This document shows positions 19,634 through 36,711 of a stretch of 57,739 nucleotides of DNA, in pieces (position 1 is the stretch's first letter; every line of letters begins with the position of its first letter). Where the stretch lies: assembly GCA_040752595.1 (NCBI GenBank), contig JBFMGX010000045.1, forward strand, positions 1-57,739, read 5' to 3'. This stretch comes from Candidatus Zixiibacteriota bacterium. Lineage in GTDB: Bacteria > Zixibacteria > MSB-5A5 > WJJR01. The notes under the pieces are model-generated. The model did not search any database, was not told the origin of the DNA, and was given only the letters and a program-made list of their open reading frames with translations. Made by a program: the position numbers and the translations under genes.

Positions 19634-20338
19634 ATGAAGGAGAGCAAGAAGCAGCGGGTGGCCAACGCCAAAGTCGAGCGGCAGACGCTCTATGCCTTGG
19701 AGCAGGCGATCACTCTGGCGTGCGAGGTGAAGCACGCCCAATTTGATGAATCGCTGGATGTGGTCATGCGGCTGGGGGTCGATCCCAAGCATGCCGACCA
19801 GATGGTGCGCGGCTCGGTCGTTCTCCCGCACGGTACCGGCAAGACGACGCGCGTGTTGGCACTGACCAAGGGTGACAAAGAGGCCGAGGCCAAGGCCGCC
19901 GGCGCCGATTATGTCGGCGGCGAAGAGTATGTTCAGAAGATTCAGGAAGGATGGTTGGAGTTTGACGCGCTGGTGGCGACCCCCGACGTGATGGGTATGG
20001 TGGGGCGGCTGGGGAAGATCCTCGGCCCCCGGGGTTTGATGCCCTCACCGAAGACCGGCAGCGTCACCATGGACATTGGGAAAGCGGTCACCGATCTGAA
20101 GGCCGGCAAGGTGGAATACCGCGTCGATCGTGCCGGGAACGTGCATTGCGCCGTCGGCAAGTCATCCTTCGGCGTTGACAAACTGGTCGACAACGCGCGG
20201 ACCTTTATCGATGCCGTGATTCGGGCCAAGCCGGCTGCCGCCAAAGGGCAATATGTGAAGCGTGTGGCCATCTCGACGACGATGGGACCGGGGATCAGGA
20301 TCGATCATAATCCGCTGGTGAGCGAGTCTAAAGCATAG
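19634..20338 (+). CDS. rplA: 50S ribosomal protein L1 (uL1)
   Basis: A 234-aa protein forming the L1 stalk, which contacts the E-site tRNA. Signatures: [31 protein letters not shown] and [17 protein letters not shown]. In other bacteria L1 also represses its own operon. An AAGGGGAG ribosome binding site lies four bases upstream. Start and length fit the family. Confidence 0.97.
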   Translation: MKESKKQRVANAKVERQTLYALEQAITLACEVKHAQFDESLDVVMRLGVDPKHADQMVRGSVVLPHGTGKTTRVLALTKGDKEAEAKAAGADYVGGEEYVQKIQEGWLEFDALVATPDVMGMVGRLGKILGPRGLMPSPKTGSVTMDIGKAVTDLKAGKVEYRVDRAGNVHCAVGKSSFGVDKLVDNARTFIDAVIRAKPAAAKGQYVKRVAISTTMGPGIRIDHNPLVSESKA

Positions 20339-20347
20339 GATAACCGG

Positions 20348-20420
20348 CCCGGCGGGGTTTCGCATCGCGCGGAACATTCCCGTCGGGTCCTTGTTGAAAT
20401 CCTGCACCCTGTGGTTCAGG
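20348..20420 (+). promoter_or_regulatory. Candidate L10-type leader RNA before rplJ
   Basis: The 102-bp rplA-rplJ gap can fold two hairpins. The first is long (20348-20387): CCGGCGGG/CCCGTCGG with one G-U pair, extended by GTTTC/GGAAC around a 9-nt loop. The second is CCTGCACC-CTGT-GGTTCAGG (20401-20420, one mismatch), ending 20 bases before the rplJ ATG. L10-L12 autoregulatory leaders occupy exactly this place in many bacteria. The assignment rests on position and foldability, not on a matched consensus. Confidence 0.5.
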
Positions 20421-20440
20421 CGAGATTCGAGATAGAGCAT

Positions 20441-20971
20441 ATGCCGCGTCCGGAGAAAGTGCAATTGGTGGCGGAAGTCACGGAGCAATTCCGTTCCGCC
20501 GGATCCGTTTATGTGACCGACTACGCCGGACTGACGGTCGGCGACATCACCGAGCTGCGCAAGCAGTTGCGGGCCGCCGGCGTGAAGTACCGCGTCGTGA
20601 AGAACACCCTGCTCCGCCGGGCCGCCGGTGACGCCGGCTTGGCCGATCTGGTCGAGCAGTTCAAGGGGCCGACGGCGGTTGCCTTCGGACCGGCGGATCC
20701 CGTGGCGGCGGCCAAGATCTTCGGCGAGTTCGCCGCACGACTCGAAAAGCCGAAAGTGCGGCGTTTCCTTGTCGACAAGAAGCCGTACGCCGCCACGGAC
20801 CTGAGGGCGCTGGCCTCGCTCCCCTCGCGGGGGGTCCTGCTGGCGCAGGTGGTCGGGGCGGTGGAGGGGCCGATTGCCGGTTTCATCGGGACGTTGGATG
20901 CCATCATCCGCGAGCTTGTCGGCACTGTTGACGCGATGGCCAAGATGAAGGGCGAGGCCGCCGAGGTGTAG
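20441..20971 (+). CDS. rplJ: 50S ribosomal protein L10 (uL10)
   Basis: A 176-aa protein. It has [24 protein letters not shown] and [12 protein letters not shown], and the C-terminal helix [11 protein letters not shown], which binds L12 dimers at the stalk base. I chose the ATG at 20441; an in-frame GTG at 20411 would extend into the leader hairpin and adds residues not typical of L10. Confidence 0.95.
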   Translation: MPRPEKVQLVAEVTEQFRSAGSVYVTDYAGLTVGDITELRKQLRAAGVKYRVVKNTLLRRAAGDAGLADLVEQFKGPTAVAFGPADPVAAAKIFGEFAARLEKPKVRRFLVDKKPYAATDLRALASLPSRGVLLAQVVGAVEGPIAGFIGTLDAIIRELVGTVDAMAKMKGEAAEV

Positions 20972-21063
20972 CCGCGCGACAGGCGCCAAGGGGATATTGG
21001 GAGAAGAAGATACTTCATCATCCACCCGGCCTGCGAATGCGGCCGGCAGAAAGGACGAACGTC

Positions 21064-21444
21064 GTGTCCAGTACCATTGATCAGGTCGTCGGCATTATCG
21101 AGAATATGTCGGTGATCGAACTGTCGCAACTGTCCAAGACCCTGCAGGAGAAATTCGGTGTCTCCGCGGCCGCCCCGGTGGCCGTGGCCGTCGCCGCGGC
21201 CCCCGGTGGCGCCGCTGCGGTGGAGGAGGAAAAGACCGAGTTCACTCCTCATCTCGTCACCGTGGGCGAAAAGAAGATCCAGGTGATCAAGGTCATCCGC
21301 GAGATCACGGGTCTCGGTTTGAAGGAAGCGAAGGATTTGGTCGACAACGCACCCAATCCGGTCAAGGAGAACGTCTCCAAGGAAGAGGCGCAGTCGATCC
21401 AGACGAAGTTGCGCGAGGTCGGCGCGACCGTGGAAATCAAGTAG
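21064..21444 (+). CDS. rplL: 50S ribosomal protein L7/L12 (bL12)
   Basis: A 126-aa stalk protein. The N-terminal dimerisation helices are at 1-35, the Ala/Pro/Val-rich hinge at about 38-60, and the C-terminal factor-binding domain has [28 protein letters not shown] start at 21064 with AAGGACG upstream; the in-frame ATG at 21037 gives nine extra residues outside the family. Confidence 0.97.
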   Translation: MSSTIDQVVGIIENMSVIELSQLSKTLQEKFGVSAAAPVAVAVAAAPGGAAAVEEEKTEFTPHLVTVGEKKIQVIKVIREITGLGLKEAKDLVDNAPNPVKENVSKEEAQSIQTKLREVGATVEIK

Positions 21445-21490
21445 CGACGTTTGCCACGTCTCCATCCTGATAGTCTATGGGGGTCTGGCA

Positions 21491-21526
21491 GGCCCGGGCG
21501 ACGGTATGCACCCTCGTGGCCGGGCC
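21491..21526 (+). promoter_or_regulatory. Hairpin in the rplL-rpoB gap
   Basis: GGCCCGG (21491-21497) pairs with CCGGGCC (21520-21526), and ACG/CGT pairs further in. It lies 30 bases before the rpoB start and has no T-run. Many bacteria have an attenuator or RNase processing stem in this gap; this is a candidate for the same role. Confidence 0.35.
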
Positions 21527-21555
21527 GGTGTGTCGTGACCTAGCGGAGGTTCGCC

Positions 21556-24500
21556 GTGAGTGAGAGTGGAAACGGGTCGAACGGCCGGCGTTCGTACGCG
21601 CGCGTGCAACGCGGCGGCGAAATGCCCAATCTGCTCGATGTCCAGTTGGAGTCGTACGCGGCCTTCCTCCAGCCCGATGTCCCCCCGGAGAAACGCAAGA
21701 AGGAGGGTCTGCAGGAGATCTTCCTGTCGGTGTTTCCCATCACCGACGTGCACGAGAACTTCCAGCTGGAGTTCGTTCAATACAGCGTGGGGCGGCCGCG
21801 CTACTCGCTCTCCGAGTGCAAAGAGCGCAACATGACGTATGCCGCGCCGCTGAAGGCGACCTTGCGGCTCATCAGCAAGGAGGCCGACGCGGTCACCGGG
21901 GCGAAGAAGGTCAAGGACGTCCTCGAACAGGACGTGTTTCTCGGCGAGCTGCCGCTGATCGCGCCGCGCGGGACCTTCATCATCCACGGTGCCGAGCGCG
22001 TGATCGTCAGCCAGTTGCACCGTTCCCCCGGCGTCTTCTTCGACGAAGCGATCCACGCCAATGGCAAGCGGTTGTACCAGGCACGCATCATTCCCTTCCG
22101 CGGCTCCTGGGTCGAGTTCAATCTCGACATCAACGACGTGCTGTACGTGCACATCGACTCCCGGCGCAAGATCCCGGTGACGACGCTGCTGCGGGCCCTG
22201 GGGATCTCCACCGACGAAGAGCTGTTGGCCAAGTTCTACCCGTTGGAAACGATCGAGGGGATCAATCGCAAGTGGGCCAAGGCCACCGGGAAGGTCTCCG
22301 CGGAGAGTATCGTCGATGAATCGACCGGTGAAGTGCTTCTGGCGGCGGGGGATCTGATCACGGAGGAACACGTGACCCGCCTGAAACAGTATGAGCTCGG
22401 CAACCTCCGAGTTCTGGCGGTCGACGCCACCAGCGACGCCCTGGTCATCCCGAACACGTTGAAGAAGGACCCGACCCGGTCGCGGGAAGAGGCGCTGTTC
22501 AAGATCTACAGTCTGCTGCGTCCGGGCGAGCCGCCCTCGATGGAGACCGCCGAGGGCCTGTTGGAGCGTTTGTTCTTCAACACGAAGCGCTACGACCTCG
22601 GTGAGGTCGGTCGCTACATGATCAACCAGCGGCTCGGGCGCGATGTGCCTCTGTCCCGGACGGTGCTGGCTCCGGAGGACTTCGAAGCCATTGTGGCCTA
22701 TCTGATCCGGCTGCGCAACGGCGATGGGTTTGTCGATGACATCGACCATCTGGGGAACCGACGGGCGCGGTCGGTCGGCGAGCTTCTGTCGAATCTCTTT
22801 TCCGTGGGGCTCTCGCGCATTGCGCGGACGATCCGTGAGCGCCTGTCTCTCAAGGATACCGAGGCGATCACGCCGCACGATCTGGTCAATGCCCGCACCG
22901 TCTCGGCGGTGATCGATACATTCTTCGGTTCCTCGCAACTGTCGCAGTTCATGGACCAGACCAACCCATTGGCTGAACTGACGCACAAGCGTCGCCTGTC
23001 GGCGCTGGGTCCGGGCGGTCTGACCCGCGAGCGGGCGGCCTTTGAAGTGCGCGACGTGCACCATACCCACTATGGCCGCATGTGTCCCATCGAGACGCCG
23101 GAGGGGCCGAACATCGGTCTGATTGCCTCCCTGGCGACTTTTGCCCGGATCAACCGCTATGGGTTCTTGGAAACGCCATACCGCCGCGTGAAGAATGGGA
23201 TCGTCACCGACGAAATCGTCTTCCTGACCGCCGATGAGGAGGACAAGTATCACATTGCCCAGGCCAATGAAGTGATCGACGAGAAGGGGCGGTTCCAGAG
23301 CGACCTGGTGCGGGCACGGCAACGCAGTGATTTTCCGATGGTGTCTCCCGCCGACGTCGACTTCATGGACGTGGCGCCGGAGCAACTGGTGTCCGTCGCC
23401 GCCTCGCTCATTCCGTTCCTCGAGCACGACGACGCGAACCGGGCCTTGATGGGATCGAACATGCAACGGCAGGCGGTCCCGCTGCTGAGGGCCGAGGCGC
23501 CGATCGTGGGCACCGGGATTGAAGGACGCGTCGCCCGTGATGCCGGCGTGGCGGTCATCGCCAAACACAGCGGGGTGGTGGAGGAGGTCGATGCCGAACA
23601 GATCGTGATCCGTCCCAAGGGGCGGGTGGGCGCCGGTGAACTCGGGTTTGAGGGGCCGGAAACCTATCTGCTGGCGAAGTACGAACGCTCCAATCAGGAC
23701 ACCTGCATCCATTTCAAGCCGCGCGTCCATCTGGGCCAGAAGATCGAGGCCGGCGACGTGATCGCCGACGGTCCGGCCGTCGAGAATGGCGAGTTGGCGC
23801 TGGGGTCCAACGTGCTGGTGGCGTTCATGCCCTGGCGCGGTTTCAACTTCGAGGATGCCATCATCGTCTCCGAGCGCCTGATCCATACCGACGTCTTCAC
23901 CTCGATCCACATCGAGCAGTTCGAGCTGCAGGTGCGGGACACCAAGCGCGGCAGTGAGGAGATCACGCGCGAGATCCCCAATGTCTCCGAGGAAGTCCTG
24001 ATGAACCTCGATGAGCAGGGGGTCGTGCGGATCGGCGCCGAGGTGGAGGCCGGCGATATCCTCGTCGGTAAGGTGACGCCCAAAGGGGAGACCGAGCTGT
24101 CACCCGAGGAGCGACTTCTGCGCGCGATCTTCGGCGAGAAGGCGGGGGATGTCAAGGATGCCTCGCTGAAAGCGCCGCCGGGGATGAAGGGTGTGGTGAT
24201 CAATACACGCGTCTTCTCGCGCAAGGAACGCACCGAGCAGGCCAAGAAGCGCGAAAAACAGGAGATCACCGGTTTGAAACGCCGCTTCGGGAAGGAGATT
24301 GATGCCATCCGGCGGCTGCGCAATCAGCGGTTGGCCGAGCTGTTGGAAGGGCAGACCGCGCTGACGATCCGCTCGTTGGAAGACGACTCGGTTCTGATCA
24401 AGGCAGGCACGCGTTACCGGGACGAGACCTTCAATCAGGTCGACGTCGCCAACGCCGTCGCCCCCGAGGGATGGACCGACGATGCCCGGTTGAACCGGCG

Positions 24501-25341
24501 CGTGGACAAGATCATCTCCGAGGCCGCGGAGCTGTTGAACCGACTACAAGAGCTGCTGAATATCGAGATCGAGAAAGTCATCCGCGGCGCCGAGCTGCCC
24601 CCCGGAGTCAAGCAATTGGTCAAGGTCGCCGTGGCGGTCAAGCGCAAGCTGGCGGTCGGCGACAAGATGGCCGGACGCCACGGCAACAAGGGCGTGGTCG
24701 CGCGCATCGTTCCGATCGAGGAGATGCCCTACATGGAGGATGGGACCTCGATCGATCTGATCCTCAACCCGCTCGGTGTGCCGTCGCGCATGAACGTCGG
24801 CCAGATTCTGGAGACGCATATCGGCTGGGGGGCGTGGAAGCTGGGATTCAAAGTCGCCTGCCCGGTGTTTGACGGCGCCAAGCACGAGGAGATCCGCGAG
24901 CTCCTGAAAGAGGCCAAGCTGCCGACGTCGGGTAAGACCAAGCTCTATGACGGTGCGACCGGGGAACTGTTCTCCGAAGAGATCACGGTCGGGATCATCT
25001 ACATGATGAAGCTCTCCCATCTCGTCGACGACAAGATCCACGCCCGGTCGATCGGTCCGTACTCACTGGTGACGCAACAGCCGTTGGGCGGCAAGGCGCA
25101 GTTCGGTGGTCAGCGCTTTGGGGAAATGGAAGTGTGGGCGCTGGAGGCCTATGGCGCCGCCTACACGTTGCAGGAGATGCTGACCGTCAAGTCGGACGAT
25201 GTCGCCGGCCGCTCGCGGATTTACGAGGCCATCGTCAAAGGCGAAAATCCACCGGAGCCGGGGATCCCCGAATCGTTCAATGTTCTGGTCAAGGAACTCC
25301 AGGCGTTGGGGTTGGACATCGACCTGGTGGAGAAAGTCTAA
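21556..25341 (+). CDS. rpoB: DNA-directed RNA polymerase beta subunit
   Basis: A 1261-aa protein. The rifampicin-site cluster begins near residue 456 ([17 protein letters not shown], then [14 protein letters not shown]) and matches the sensitive consensus. Also visible: [18 protein letters not shown], the active-site [12 protein letters not shown], and the C-terminal clamp segment [27 protein letters not shown] start with GGAGG six bases upstream. It is transcribed with rpoC 111 bp downstream. Confidence 0.98.
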   Translation: MSESGNGSNGRRSYARVQRGGEMPNLLDVQLESYAAFLQPDVPPEKRKKEGLQEIFLSVFPITDVHENFQLEFVQYSVGRPRYSLSECKERNMTYAAPLKATLRLISKEADAVTGAKKVKDVLEQDVFLGELPLIAPRGTFIIHGAERVIVSQLHRSPGVFFDEAIHANGKRLYQARIIPFRGSWVEFNLDINDVLYVHIDSRRKIPVTTLLRALGISTDEELLAKFYPLETIEGINRKWAKATGKVSAESIVDESTGEVLLAAGDLITEEHVTRLKQYELGNLRVLAVDATSDALVIPNTLKKDPTRSREEALFKIYSLLRPGEPPSMETAEGLLERLFFNTKRYDLGEVGRYMINQRLGRDVPLSRTVLAPEDFEAIVAYLIRLRNGDGFVDDIDHLGNRRARSVGELLSNLFSVGLSRIARTIRERLSLKDTEAITPHDLVNARTVSAVIDTFFGSSQLSQFMDQTNPLAELTHKRRLSALGPGGLTRERAAFEVRDVHHTHYGRMCPIETPEGPNIGLIASLATFARINRYGFLETPYRRVKNGIVTDEIVFLTADEEDKYHIAQANEVIDEKGRFQSDLVRARQRSDFPMVSPADVDFMDVAPEQLVSVAASLIPFLEHDDANRALMGSNMQRQAVPLLRAEAPIVGTGIEGRVARDAGVAVIAKHSGVVEEVDAEQIVIRPKGRVGAGELGFEGPETYLLAKYERSNQDTCIHFKPRVHLGQKIEAGDVIADGPAVENGELALGSNVLVAFMPWRGFNFEDAIIVSERLIHTDVFTSIHIEQFELQVRDTKRGSEEITREIPNVSEEVLMNLDEQGVVRIGAEVEAGDILVGKVTPKGETELSPEERLLRAIFGEKAGDVKDASLKAPPGMKGVVINTRVFSRKERTEQAKKREKQEITGLKRRFGKEIDAIRRLRNQRLAELLEGQTALTIRSLEDDSVLIKAGTRYRDETFNQVDVANAVAPEGWTDDARLNRRVDKIISEAAELLNRLQELLNIEIEKVIRGAELPPGVKQLVKVAVAVKRKLAVGDKMAGRHGNKGVVARIVPIEEMPYMEDGTSIDLILNPLGVPSRMNVGQILETHIGWGAWKLGFKVACPVFDGAKHEEIRELLKEAKLPTSGKTKLYDGATGELFSEEITVGIIYMMKLSHLVDDKIHARSIGPYSLVTQQPLGGKAQFGGQRFGEMEVWALEAYGAAYTLQEMLTVKSDDVAGRSRIYEAIVKGENPPEPGIPESFNVLVKELQALGLDIDLVEKV

Positions 25342-25452
25342 GGTACGGCGCGTGTCGCTGCCTGTGGTGTGCGCTTTGGAAGTGCAGGGGTTGCGGGTGA
25401 CAACCGCTGCCGCTGATTGACCGCCGCGGAGGCGGGGCCCAGGGAGGAAAAC

Positions 25453-29544
<4,092 letters not shown>

Positions 29545-29571
29545 CGCGGCGTGTGCAGTGGAATTGGGAGA

Positions 29572-29600
29572 TTGACTTTCGGGCTCAAGAGATGCATATT
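29572..29600 (+). promoter_or_regulatory. Candidate promoter for rpsL-rpsG
   Basis: TTGACT (29572-29577), a 17-bp spacer and CATATT (29595-29600) lie in the rpoC-rpsL gap, followed by AT-rich sequence. A GGCCGC-TGAACG-GCGGCC hairpin (29611-29628) lies in the predicted leader. Confidence 0.5.
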
Positions 29601-29610
29601 ACAAGTTTGT

Positions 29611-29628
29611 GGCCGCTGAACGGCGGCC
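29611..29628 (+). promoter_or_regulatory. Leader hairpin before rpsL
   Basis: A perfect 6-bp GC-only stem with a 6-nt loop ends 12 bases before the rpsL ribosome binding site. It could modulate rpsL translation; no known protein-binding consensus was matched. Confidence 0.35.
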
Positions 29629-29649
29629 TACCGGAAACGTGAGGAGTCG

Positions 29650-30024
29650 TTGCCGACCATCAACCAGTTGATCCGTAAGGGGCGCCGCCGAATCGTGGTG
29701 AAGTCGGGGACGCCGGCGTTGAAGCGGAGTCCGCAGAAGCGCGGGGTCTGCACGCGCGTGTACACGTCGACGCCCAAGAAGCCGAATTCCGCCTTGCGCA
29801 AGGTCGCCCGCGTGCGGCTGACCAACCGTATCGACGTGACCGCGTACATTCCCGGCGAGGGACACAACTTGCAGGAGCACTCGATTGTCCTGATCCGTGG
29901 GGGGCGTGTCAAGGACCTGCCCGGCGTGCGCTACCACATCGTCCGCGGCACGCTCGACTCCGCCGGGGTGAATGATCGCAAGCGCAGTCGGTCCAAGTAC
30001 GGCACCAAGCGGCCGAAGAAGTAA
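29650..30024 (+). CDS. rpsL: 30S ribosomal protein S12 (uS12)
   Basis: A 124-aa decoding-centre protein. It has [23 protein letters not shown] (streptomycin-site lysine present as in sensitive strains) and [14 protein letters not shown] start at 29650, three bases after GAGGAG, the only position giving the canonical PTINQL N-terminus. Confidence 0.97.
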   Translation: MPTINQLIRKGRRRIVVKSGTPALKRSPQKRGVCTRVYTSTPKKPNSALRKVARVRLTNRIDVTAYIPGEGHNLQEHSIVLIRGGRVKDLPGVRYHIVRGTLDSAGVNDRKRSRSKYGTKRPKK

Positions 30025-30066
30025 CGGTGGTGACTTCGGCCGGAAGTCTTTGAGTGAGGAGAGTGT

Positions 30067-30537
30067 ATGCCGCGACGCAAGTCGGTCGCCAAACGCGAAG
30101 TGCTCCCGGACCCGAAGTTTCACGAGGTCACGGTGACCCAGTTCGTCAATGGGTTGATGCAACGGGGCAAGAAGTCCCTGGCGGAGCGTGTGCTTTATGA
30201 CGCTTTTGCGCTCATCGAAAAGGACACGCAGCAGCCGGGATTGGACGTGTTCAAGAAGGCGATGGAGAATGTCCGGCCGATTCTGGAAGTGAAGTCCCGA
30301 CGGGTCGGAGGCGCCACCTATCAGGTTCCGGTGGAAGTGCGTCCGGCACGACGCACGGCTTTGGCGATACGCTGGTTGATCGGCTACTCCCGGGAACGGA
30401 AGGAGCACTCGATGGCCGAGAAGCTCGCGGCGGAGTTGGTGGCGGCATCCAAGAAGGAAGGCGCCTCGATCAAGAAGCGCGAGGACACGCATCGCATGGC
30501 AGAGGCCAACAAGGCCTTTGCCCACTTCCGTTGGTAG
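30067..30537 (+). CDS. rpsG: 30S ribosomal protein S7 (uS7)
   Basis: A 156-aa 16S rRNA-binding assembly protein. Signatures: [35 protein letters not shown], and [29 protein letters not shown] precedes the ATG. It is 42 bp after rpsL. Confidence 0.97.
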   Translation: MPRRKSVAKREVLPDPKFHEVTVTQFVNGLMQRGKKSLAERVLYDAFALIEKDTQQPGLDVFKKAMENVRPILEVKSRRVGGATYQVPVEVRPARRTALAIRWLIGYSRERKEHSMAEKLAAELVAASKKEGASIKKREDTHRMAEANKAFAHFRW

Positions 30538-30816
30538 GGAACTGGGCGCCGCTGGAGGTTGGGAGGCGGCTGGCGATAGACAGAATACCACAGTATTCGG
30601 AGGAGCAGGTTTCGGAGTGGTCGGTTGGGGCTGCGGCGCCCGTGAATCCGGGGCCGATGAAGATTCGACAGAAACGAGTTTGGACCGTCACGCGCTGAAT
30701 CGCATGCCATACCGTCACAATCGCGCACCTTAGGACCGGGGACGATCGGGCCGGTGGTCCCTCCACCGACCGAGCCGCTCCCCGCACGGTGATCAGACAA
30801 TCCGGCGGGATTTTTT
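30538..30816 (+). other. Long gap between rpsG and fusA
   Basis: A 279-base non-coding stretch inside an otherwise tight operon. It contains a perfect hairpin, GAATAC-CACA-GTATTC (30583-30598), and a G/C-rich region near 30731-30760 that could fold imperfectly. No gene and no clear promoter were seen. It may hold a processing or regulatory signal for fusA. Confidence 0.5.
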
Positions 30817-32904
<2,088 letters not shown>

Positions 32905-32959
32905 GAGGGGCCCTGCGGACGAAAAATTGTGTTGCGGCGATGGGAATTGGTGATATCTT

Positions 32960-32965
32960 TATACT
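32960..32965 (+). promoter_or_regulatory. Possible -10 element for the S10 operon
   Basis: TATACT lies in an AT-rich island within the 127-bp fusA-rpsJ gap, 67 bases before rpsJ. No good -35 was found at 16-18 bp, so this is a weak call. A transcription start here would fit the operon boundary. Confidence 0.3.
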
Positions 32966-33031
32966 TCTTTTTCGCTTTCGCGAGGAAAAGAGCAACAGGG
33001 ACGGATTTGAGAATGTGACAGGGGAGTGGGC

Positions 33032-33343
33032 TTGGAGATTGGTCAGAAAATCCGCATCCGCCTGAAGGCGTACGATCACTGGGCGCTGGACAAGTCGACG
33101 CAGGAGATTGCGCGCACGGCGATGCGCACTGGTGCCCGGATCGTGGGACCGATCCCCCTGCCGACCAAGCGCACCATTTACACCGTGCTGCGGTCACCCC
33201 ATGTCGACAAGAAGTCGCGGGAACAATTCGAGACCCGGATCCACAAGCGGCTGATCGATATTCTGGATTCGAGTCCGCAGACGGTCGATGCCCTGATGAA
33301 GCTGGATTTGCCCGCGGGCGTCGACGTGGAGATCAAGGTTTGA
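33032..33343 (+). CDS. rpsJ: 30S ribosomal protein S10 (uS10)
   Basis: A 103-aa protein. It has [46 protein letters not shown] and [14 protein letters not shown] start at 33032, five bases after GGGGAG; the GTG at 33026 overlaps that ribosome binding site. It also partners NusB and NusG in antitermination. First gene of the S10 operon. Confidence 0.96.
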   Translation: MEIGQKIRIRLKAYDHWALDKSTQEIARTAMRTGARIVGPIPLPTKRTIYTVLRSPHVDKKSREQFETRIHKRLIDILDSSPQTVDALMKLDLPAGVDVEIKV

Positions 33344-33376
33344 TCGGCGCCTGAGCGGCGATTCGCGGGACCGACG

Positions 33377-34003
33377 ATGCGTCAAGTACTGGGAGTCAAG
33401 CGCGGCATGACCCGCCTGTTTTTGGAGAACGGTGACGCTGTCGGCGTCACGGTCATCGAGGCGGGGCCGTGCCCGGTTGTTCAAGTCAAGACCCAGGTCA
33501 AGGACGGATACGACGCGTTGCAGGTCGGGATGGGTTCGGTGCGCAAGTCGCGCGTCTCCAAGCCGATGCTGGGCCATCTGAAATCGGTGGATCCGCCCCG
33601 ATGGCTGCGCGAAATCCGTCTGTCGGCCCCGGCCCAGCAGGCGGTGGGTGACTTGGTTCGGGTCGACCAGTTCAAGGCCGGTGAGCGTGTCGACATCATC
33701 GGCACATCGAAAGGGTTGGGTTTCCAGGGGGCGGTGCGGCGCCACAAGTTCGCGGGCGGACCCAAGACGCACGGGCAATCGGATCGCTGGCGCGCTCCGG
33801 GCTCGGTCGGCGCCAGTTCCTATCCCTCCCGGACCTTCCGCGGTCAGCGGATGGCCGGGCGGATGGGGAATGTCCGGGTCACGGTCTCCAACCTCGTCGT
33901 GGCCGCCACCCGTCCCGAAGAGAATTTGATCCTGGTGCGCGGCGCGGTGCCGGGTAAGCGCAATGCGCTGGTGATCGTGCGCGAGGCCAAGAAGCGAAAG
34001 TAG
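33377..34003 (+). CDS. rplC: 50S ribosomal protein L3 (uL3)
   Basis: A 208-aa early-assembly protein. It begins with [11 protein letters not shown]. The central loop reaching the peptidyl transferase centre ([16 protein letters not shown]), the [14 protein letters not shown] motif and [14 protein letters not shown] are all present. 34 bp after rpsJ. Confidence 0.97.
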   Translation: MRQVLGVKRGMTRLFLENGDAVGVTVIEAGPCPVVQVKTQVKDGYDALQVGMGSVRKSRVSKPMLGHLKSVDPPRWLREIRLSAPAQQAVGDLVRVDQFKAGERVDIIGTSKGLGFQGAVRRHKFAGGPKTHGQSDRWRAPGSVGASSYPSRTFRGQRMAGRMGNVRVTVSNLVVAATRPEENLILVRGAVPGKRNALVIVREAKKRK

Positions 34004-34028
34004 TGGTTCCTTTTCGAGATTGCGTGTG

Positions 34029-34661
34029 ATGGAGATTACGGTTCCCCAGTATGACGCGCAGGGCGCGCTGGCCGGTTCGGTGAGTCTGCCGGATGCGCTG
34101 TTCGGTCAAGCGCCGCATGCCGGGGCGATGCACGCCTATGTGAAACGGTACCTGACCAACCAACGGCAGGGGACGGCCAAGACCAAGCAGCGGCATGAGG
34201 TCTCCGGCGGCGGCATCAAGCCGTGGCGTCAGAAGGGGACCGGGCGCGCCCGCTCCGGATCCAACACCTCACCGGTCTGGGTCGGCGGCGGCCGCGTGTT
34301 CGGACCGCGCGTTCGTCACCATCACGAGGAAATCCCTCGCAAGGTTCGCAAGCTGGCGTTGGTCTCCGCACTGTCCCTCAAGGCCCAGGGGGGCGCAGTT
34401 CGTGTCTGGGCGCGCCAGGAGATGGAGCAACCCAAGACCAAAGCCGTGGCCACGACACTCAGCAAGATGGGTGTCTCGGGACGGAAGACGCTGTTCCTCG
34501 ATCAGGGGCTGCTTCCCAATCTGGACAAGTCGTGCCGCAACATCGATGGTCTGGTGCGGGTGCGGGCGGATCTGGCCAATGCCTATGAGATCATGCGGGC
34601 GCAGGAGCTGGTGATTTCGCCCGAGGCCCTGGCGCGCATGCGGGAGGTGTGGGTGTCATGA
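34029..34661 (+). CDS. rplD: 50S ribosomal protein L4 (uL4)
   Basis: A 210-aa protein. The extended exit-tunnel loop is clear: [20 protein letters not shown], then [18 protein letters not shown]. Start taken as ATG 34029 by family alignment; TTG 34020 and GTG 34026 are also in frame and the ribosome binding site is weak. The stop overlaps the rplW start (ATGA). Confidence 0.95.
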   Translation: MEITVPQYDAQGALAGSVSLPDALFGQAPHAGAMHAYVKRYLTNQRQGTAKTKQRHEVSGGGIKPWRQKGTGRARSGSNTSPVWVGGGRVFGPRVRHHHEEIPRKVRKLALVSALSLKAQGGAVRVWARQEMEQPKTKAVATTLSKMGVSGRKTLFLDQGLLPNLDKSCRNIDGLVRVRADLANAYEIMRAQELVISPEALARMREVWVS

Positions 34662-34951
34662 GGTACGATCCACGCCGCATCATCCGCCGGGCGCTGACGA
34701 CCGAGAAGAGCGTCATCCTGCGTGAAGGGCGCCATTGCTTCGCTTTCGAGGTCGATCCCGATGCCAACAAGCTGGAGATCGGCCAGGCGGTCGAGGACCT
34801 GTTCAAAGTGAAAGTCGTCGACGTGCGCACCATCAATGTCCGGGGCAAGCTGAAACGTCTCGGGCGGTTTGCGGGTCGTCGTCCGGCGCGCAAGAAGGCG
34901 TACGTCACGATTCATTCCGAGGGGCACATCGAGCTGTTTGAGAAGACTTGA
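34658..34951 (+). CDS. rplW: 50S ribosomal protein L23 (uL23)
   Basis: A 97-aa tunnel-exit protein that docks SRP and trigger factor. It has [11 protein letters not shown], then [36 protein letters not shown] 34658 overlaps the rplD stop, with GGGAGG ten bases upstream. Confidence 0.95.
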   Translation: MRYDPRRIIRRALTTEKSVILREGRHCFAFEVDPDANKLEIGQAVEDLFKVKVVDVRTINVRGKLKRLGRFAGRRPARKKAYVTIHSEGHIELFEKT

Positions 34952-34998
34952 CGGGTGTGGCGACCGCACCGCGTGCGGAGCCGTCACCGGCAACGGAT

Positions 34999-35829
34999 AT
35001 GGGCATCAAATCGTACAAGCCGACCTCGGCGGGGATTCGTCACCGGACGGTGCCGACCTTTGAGGAGATCACCAAAGATCGGCCGGAGAAGTCCCTGATC
35101 GTCGCGTTGCGGAAGTCGGGCGGCCGGAACAACAAGGGACGCGTGACGGCGTTCTGCCGCGGCGGCGGGCACAAGCGGTTCTATCGTCTGATCGACTTCC
35201 GGCGCGACAAGCGGAACATCCCGGCCAAGGTCACGGCCATCGAATATGATCCCAACCGCTCCGCGCGCATTGCGCTGTTGAACTATGCCGACGGGGAGAA
35301 GCGTTACATCCTGGCTCCGGACGGTCTGGCGGTCGGCGAAACGCTGATGGCGGGAGACGGCGTTGAGGTGAAGGTCGGCAATGCGATGCCGTTGTCGGTG
35401 ATCCCTCTGGGTCTGTCGGTGCACAACGTCGAGATGCGCGAGGGCAAGGGGGGTCAGATGGCCCGCGCCGCCGGCGCGCAGGTGATCCTCGCCGCCAAAG
35501 AGAGTGGCATGGCGCACCTCAAGCTCCCCTCCGGCGAAGTTCGCCTGGTCCGTGAGCGGTGCTATGCCACGATCGGACAAGTCGGAAACCTCGACCATGA
35601 GAACCTGAGTTTGGGAAAGGCGGGTGCCAGTCGCTGGCGCGGACGTCGGCCCAGTGTGCGCGGCGTGGCGATGAACCCGGTCGATCATCCGATGGGCGGC
35701 GGCGAAGGACGTTCCTCCGGTGGCCGTCATCCCTGCTCCCCATGGGGGAAGAAGTCCAAAGGGTTGAAAACGCGAAAGAAGAAGAACCTGTCGAACAAGT
35801 ACATCGTCAAGCGTCGCGGCAAGGCGTAG
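34999..35829 (+). CDS. rplB: 50S ribosomal protein L2 (uL2)
   Basis: A 276-aa protein. It has [39 protein letters not shown], and [24 protein letters not shown] with the conserved histidine near the peptidyl transferase centre. Family length supports ATG 34999. An in-frame TTG at 34948 would overlap the rplW stop and add 17 residues, so a coupled longer start is possible. Confidence 0.95.
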   Translation: MGIKSYKPTSAGIRHRTVPTFEEITKDRPEKSLIVALRKSGGRNNKGRVTAFCRGGGHKRFYRLIDFRRDKRNIPAKVTAIEYDPNRSARIALLNYADGEKRYILAPDGLAVGETLMAGDGVEVKVGNAMPLSVIPLGLSVHNVEMREGKGGQMARAAGAQVILAAKESGMAHLKLPSGEVRLVRERCYATIGQVGNLDHENLSLGKAGASRWRGRRPSVRGVAMNPVDHPMGGGEGRSSGGRHPCSPWGKKSKGLKTRKKKNLSNKYIVKRRGKA

Positions 35830-35885
35830 CCGGCGCCGAAGCGAAGGGTATGGAGATTGTGTTCGGCTGTTGAGGAGAGGGGTTC

Positions 35886-36182
35886 GTGGCGCGATCGTTG
35901 AAAAAGGGACCGTTTGTTGAGGAGAGCGTCCTCAGGGTCGTCAAGCGTCTCAATGAAGACGGGGAGAAGCGCGTCATCAAGACCTGGGCGCGGCGCTCGA
36001 CCATCCCCCCGGAGTTCGTCGGGCACACGATCGCGATCCACAACGGGAACAAGTTCATCCCGGTCTATGTGACGGAGAACATGGTGGGTCACAAGCTCGG
36101 TGAGTTTGCGCCGACCCGCACATTCCGCGGTCATGGTGAGAAGAAGACGGAGAAGACAACGGGCCCGATCCACCGAAAGTAG
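35886..36182 (+). CDS. rpsS: 30S ribosomal protein S19 (uS19)
   Basis: A 98-aa protein. It has [31 protein letters not shown] and [17 protein letters not shown] start after TGAGGAGAGG. Confidence 0.97.
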   Translation: MARSLKKGPFVEESVLRVVKRLNEDGEKRVIKTWARRSTIPPEFVGHTIAIHNGNKFIPVYVTENMVGHKLGEFAPTRTFRGHGEKKTEKTTGPIHRK

Positions 36183-36213
36183 GATTTCGGCGCAGCGGCT
36201 TGGTGGGTGAGCG

Positions 36214-36654
36214 ATGGAAGGGATGGCCCAGTCACGGTTTTGTCGCGGTTCGGCGCGGAAGATGCGTCAGGTCGCGGCGTTGGTGCGCGGTCTGTCGGTC
36301 GACCGGGCGACGGCGATGCTGAAGCTGATGCCGAAGCAGGCGGCGGTGCCGCTGGCGAAAGTGATCGCCTCGGCCCGTGCCAATGCGCAGGCCGTGGAGG
36401 GTACAGCCCATCACAAGGCCGGGGATTTCGTGGTGACCGATGTCCGCGTCGACGGTGGTCCGCTGGCGCGGCGATTCCGAGCCGTCGGCATGGGCCGGGC
36501 CTATCGCATACGCAAACGGTTCTGCCACGTCCGGGTCGAGGTGTCGGATGAGGTGTCGGGGCACAAGCCCGCCGCCGTGGTGAAGGCGAAGGCAGAGGCA
36601 GCGTCGGCGAAGGATGGCAGGGGCGGCGCCAGGAAGAGCGCCGAAAAGTCATGA
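36214..36654 (+). CDS. rplV: 50S ribosomal protein L22 (uL22)
   Basis: A 146-aa protein. The globular part has SARKMRQVAALVRG, and the tunnel hairpin has GRAYRIRKRFCHVRVEV. A Lys/Ala/Ser-rich tail of about 30 residues extends past the usual end. An internal ATG at 36223 is possible, but the better-spaced GGTGAG favours 36214. Confidence 0.94.
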   Translation: MEGMAQSRFCRGSARKMRQVAALVRGLSVDRATAMLKLMPKQAAVPLAKVIASARANAQAVEGTAHHKAGDFVVTDVRVDGGPLARRFRAVGMGRAYRIRKRFCHVRVEVSDEVSGHKPAAVVKAKAEAASAKDGRGGARKSAEKS

Positions 36655-36711
36655 TGATCGTGGGCATTGCCGCGCCGGAATAGGTCGGCGGGTGGTGCGA
36701 CGGAGGCAGGT

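Noticed and set aside
21475-23910. 811-codon open frame on the minus strand across rpoB
   Set aside because: It is antisense to rpoB, with composition rich in His, Arg, Gln and Val and no recognisable motif. It is a GC-codon mirror of a real gene.
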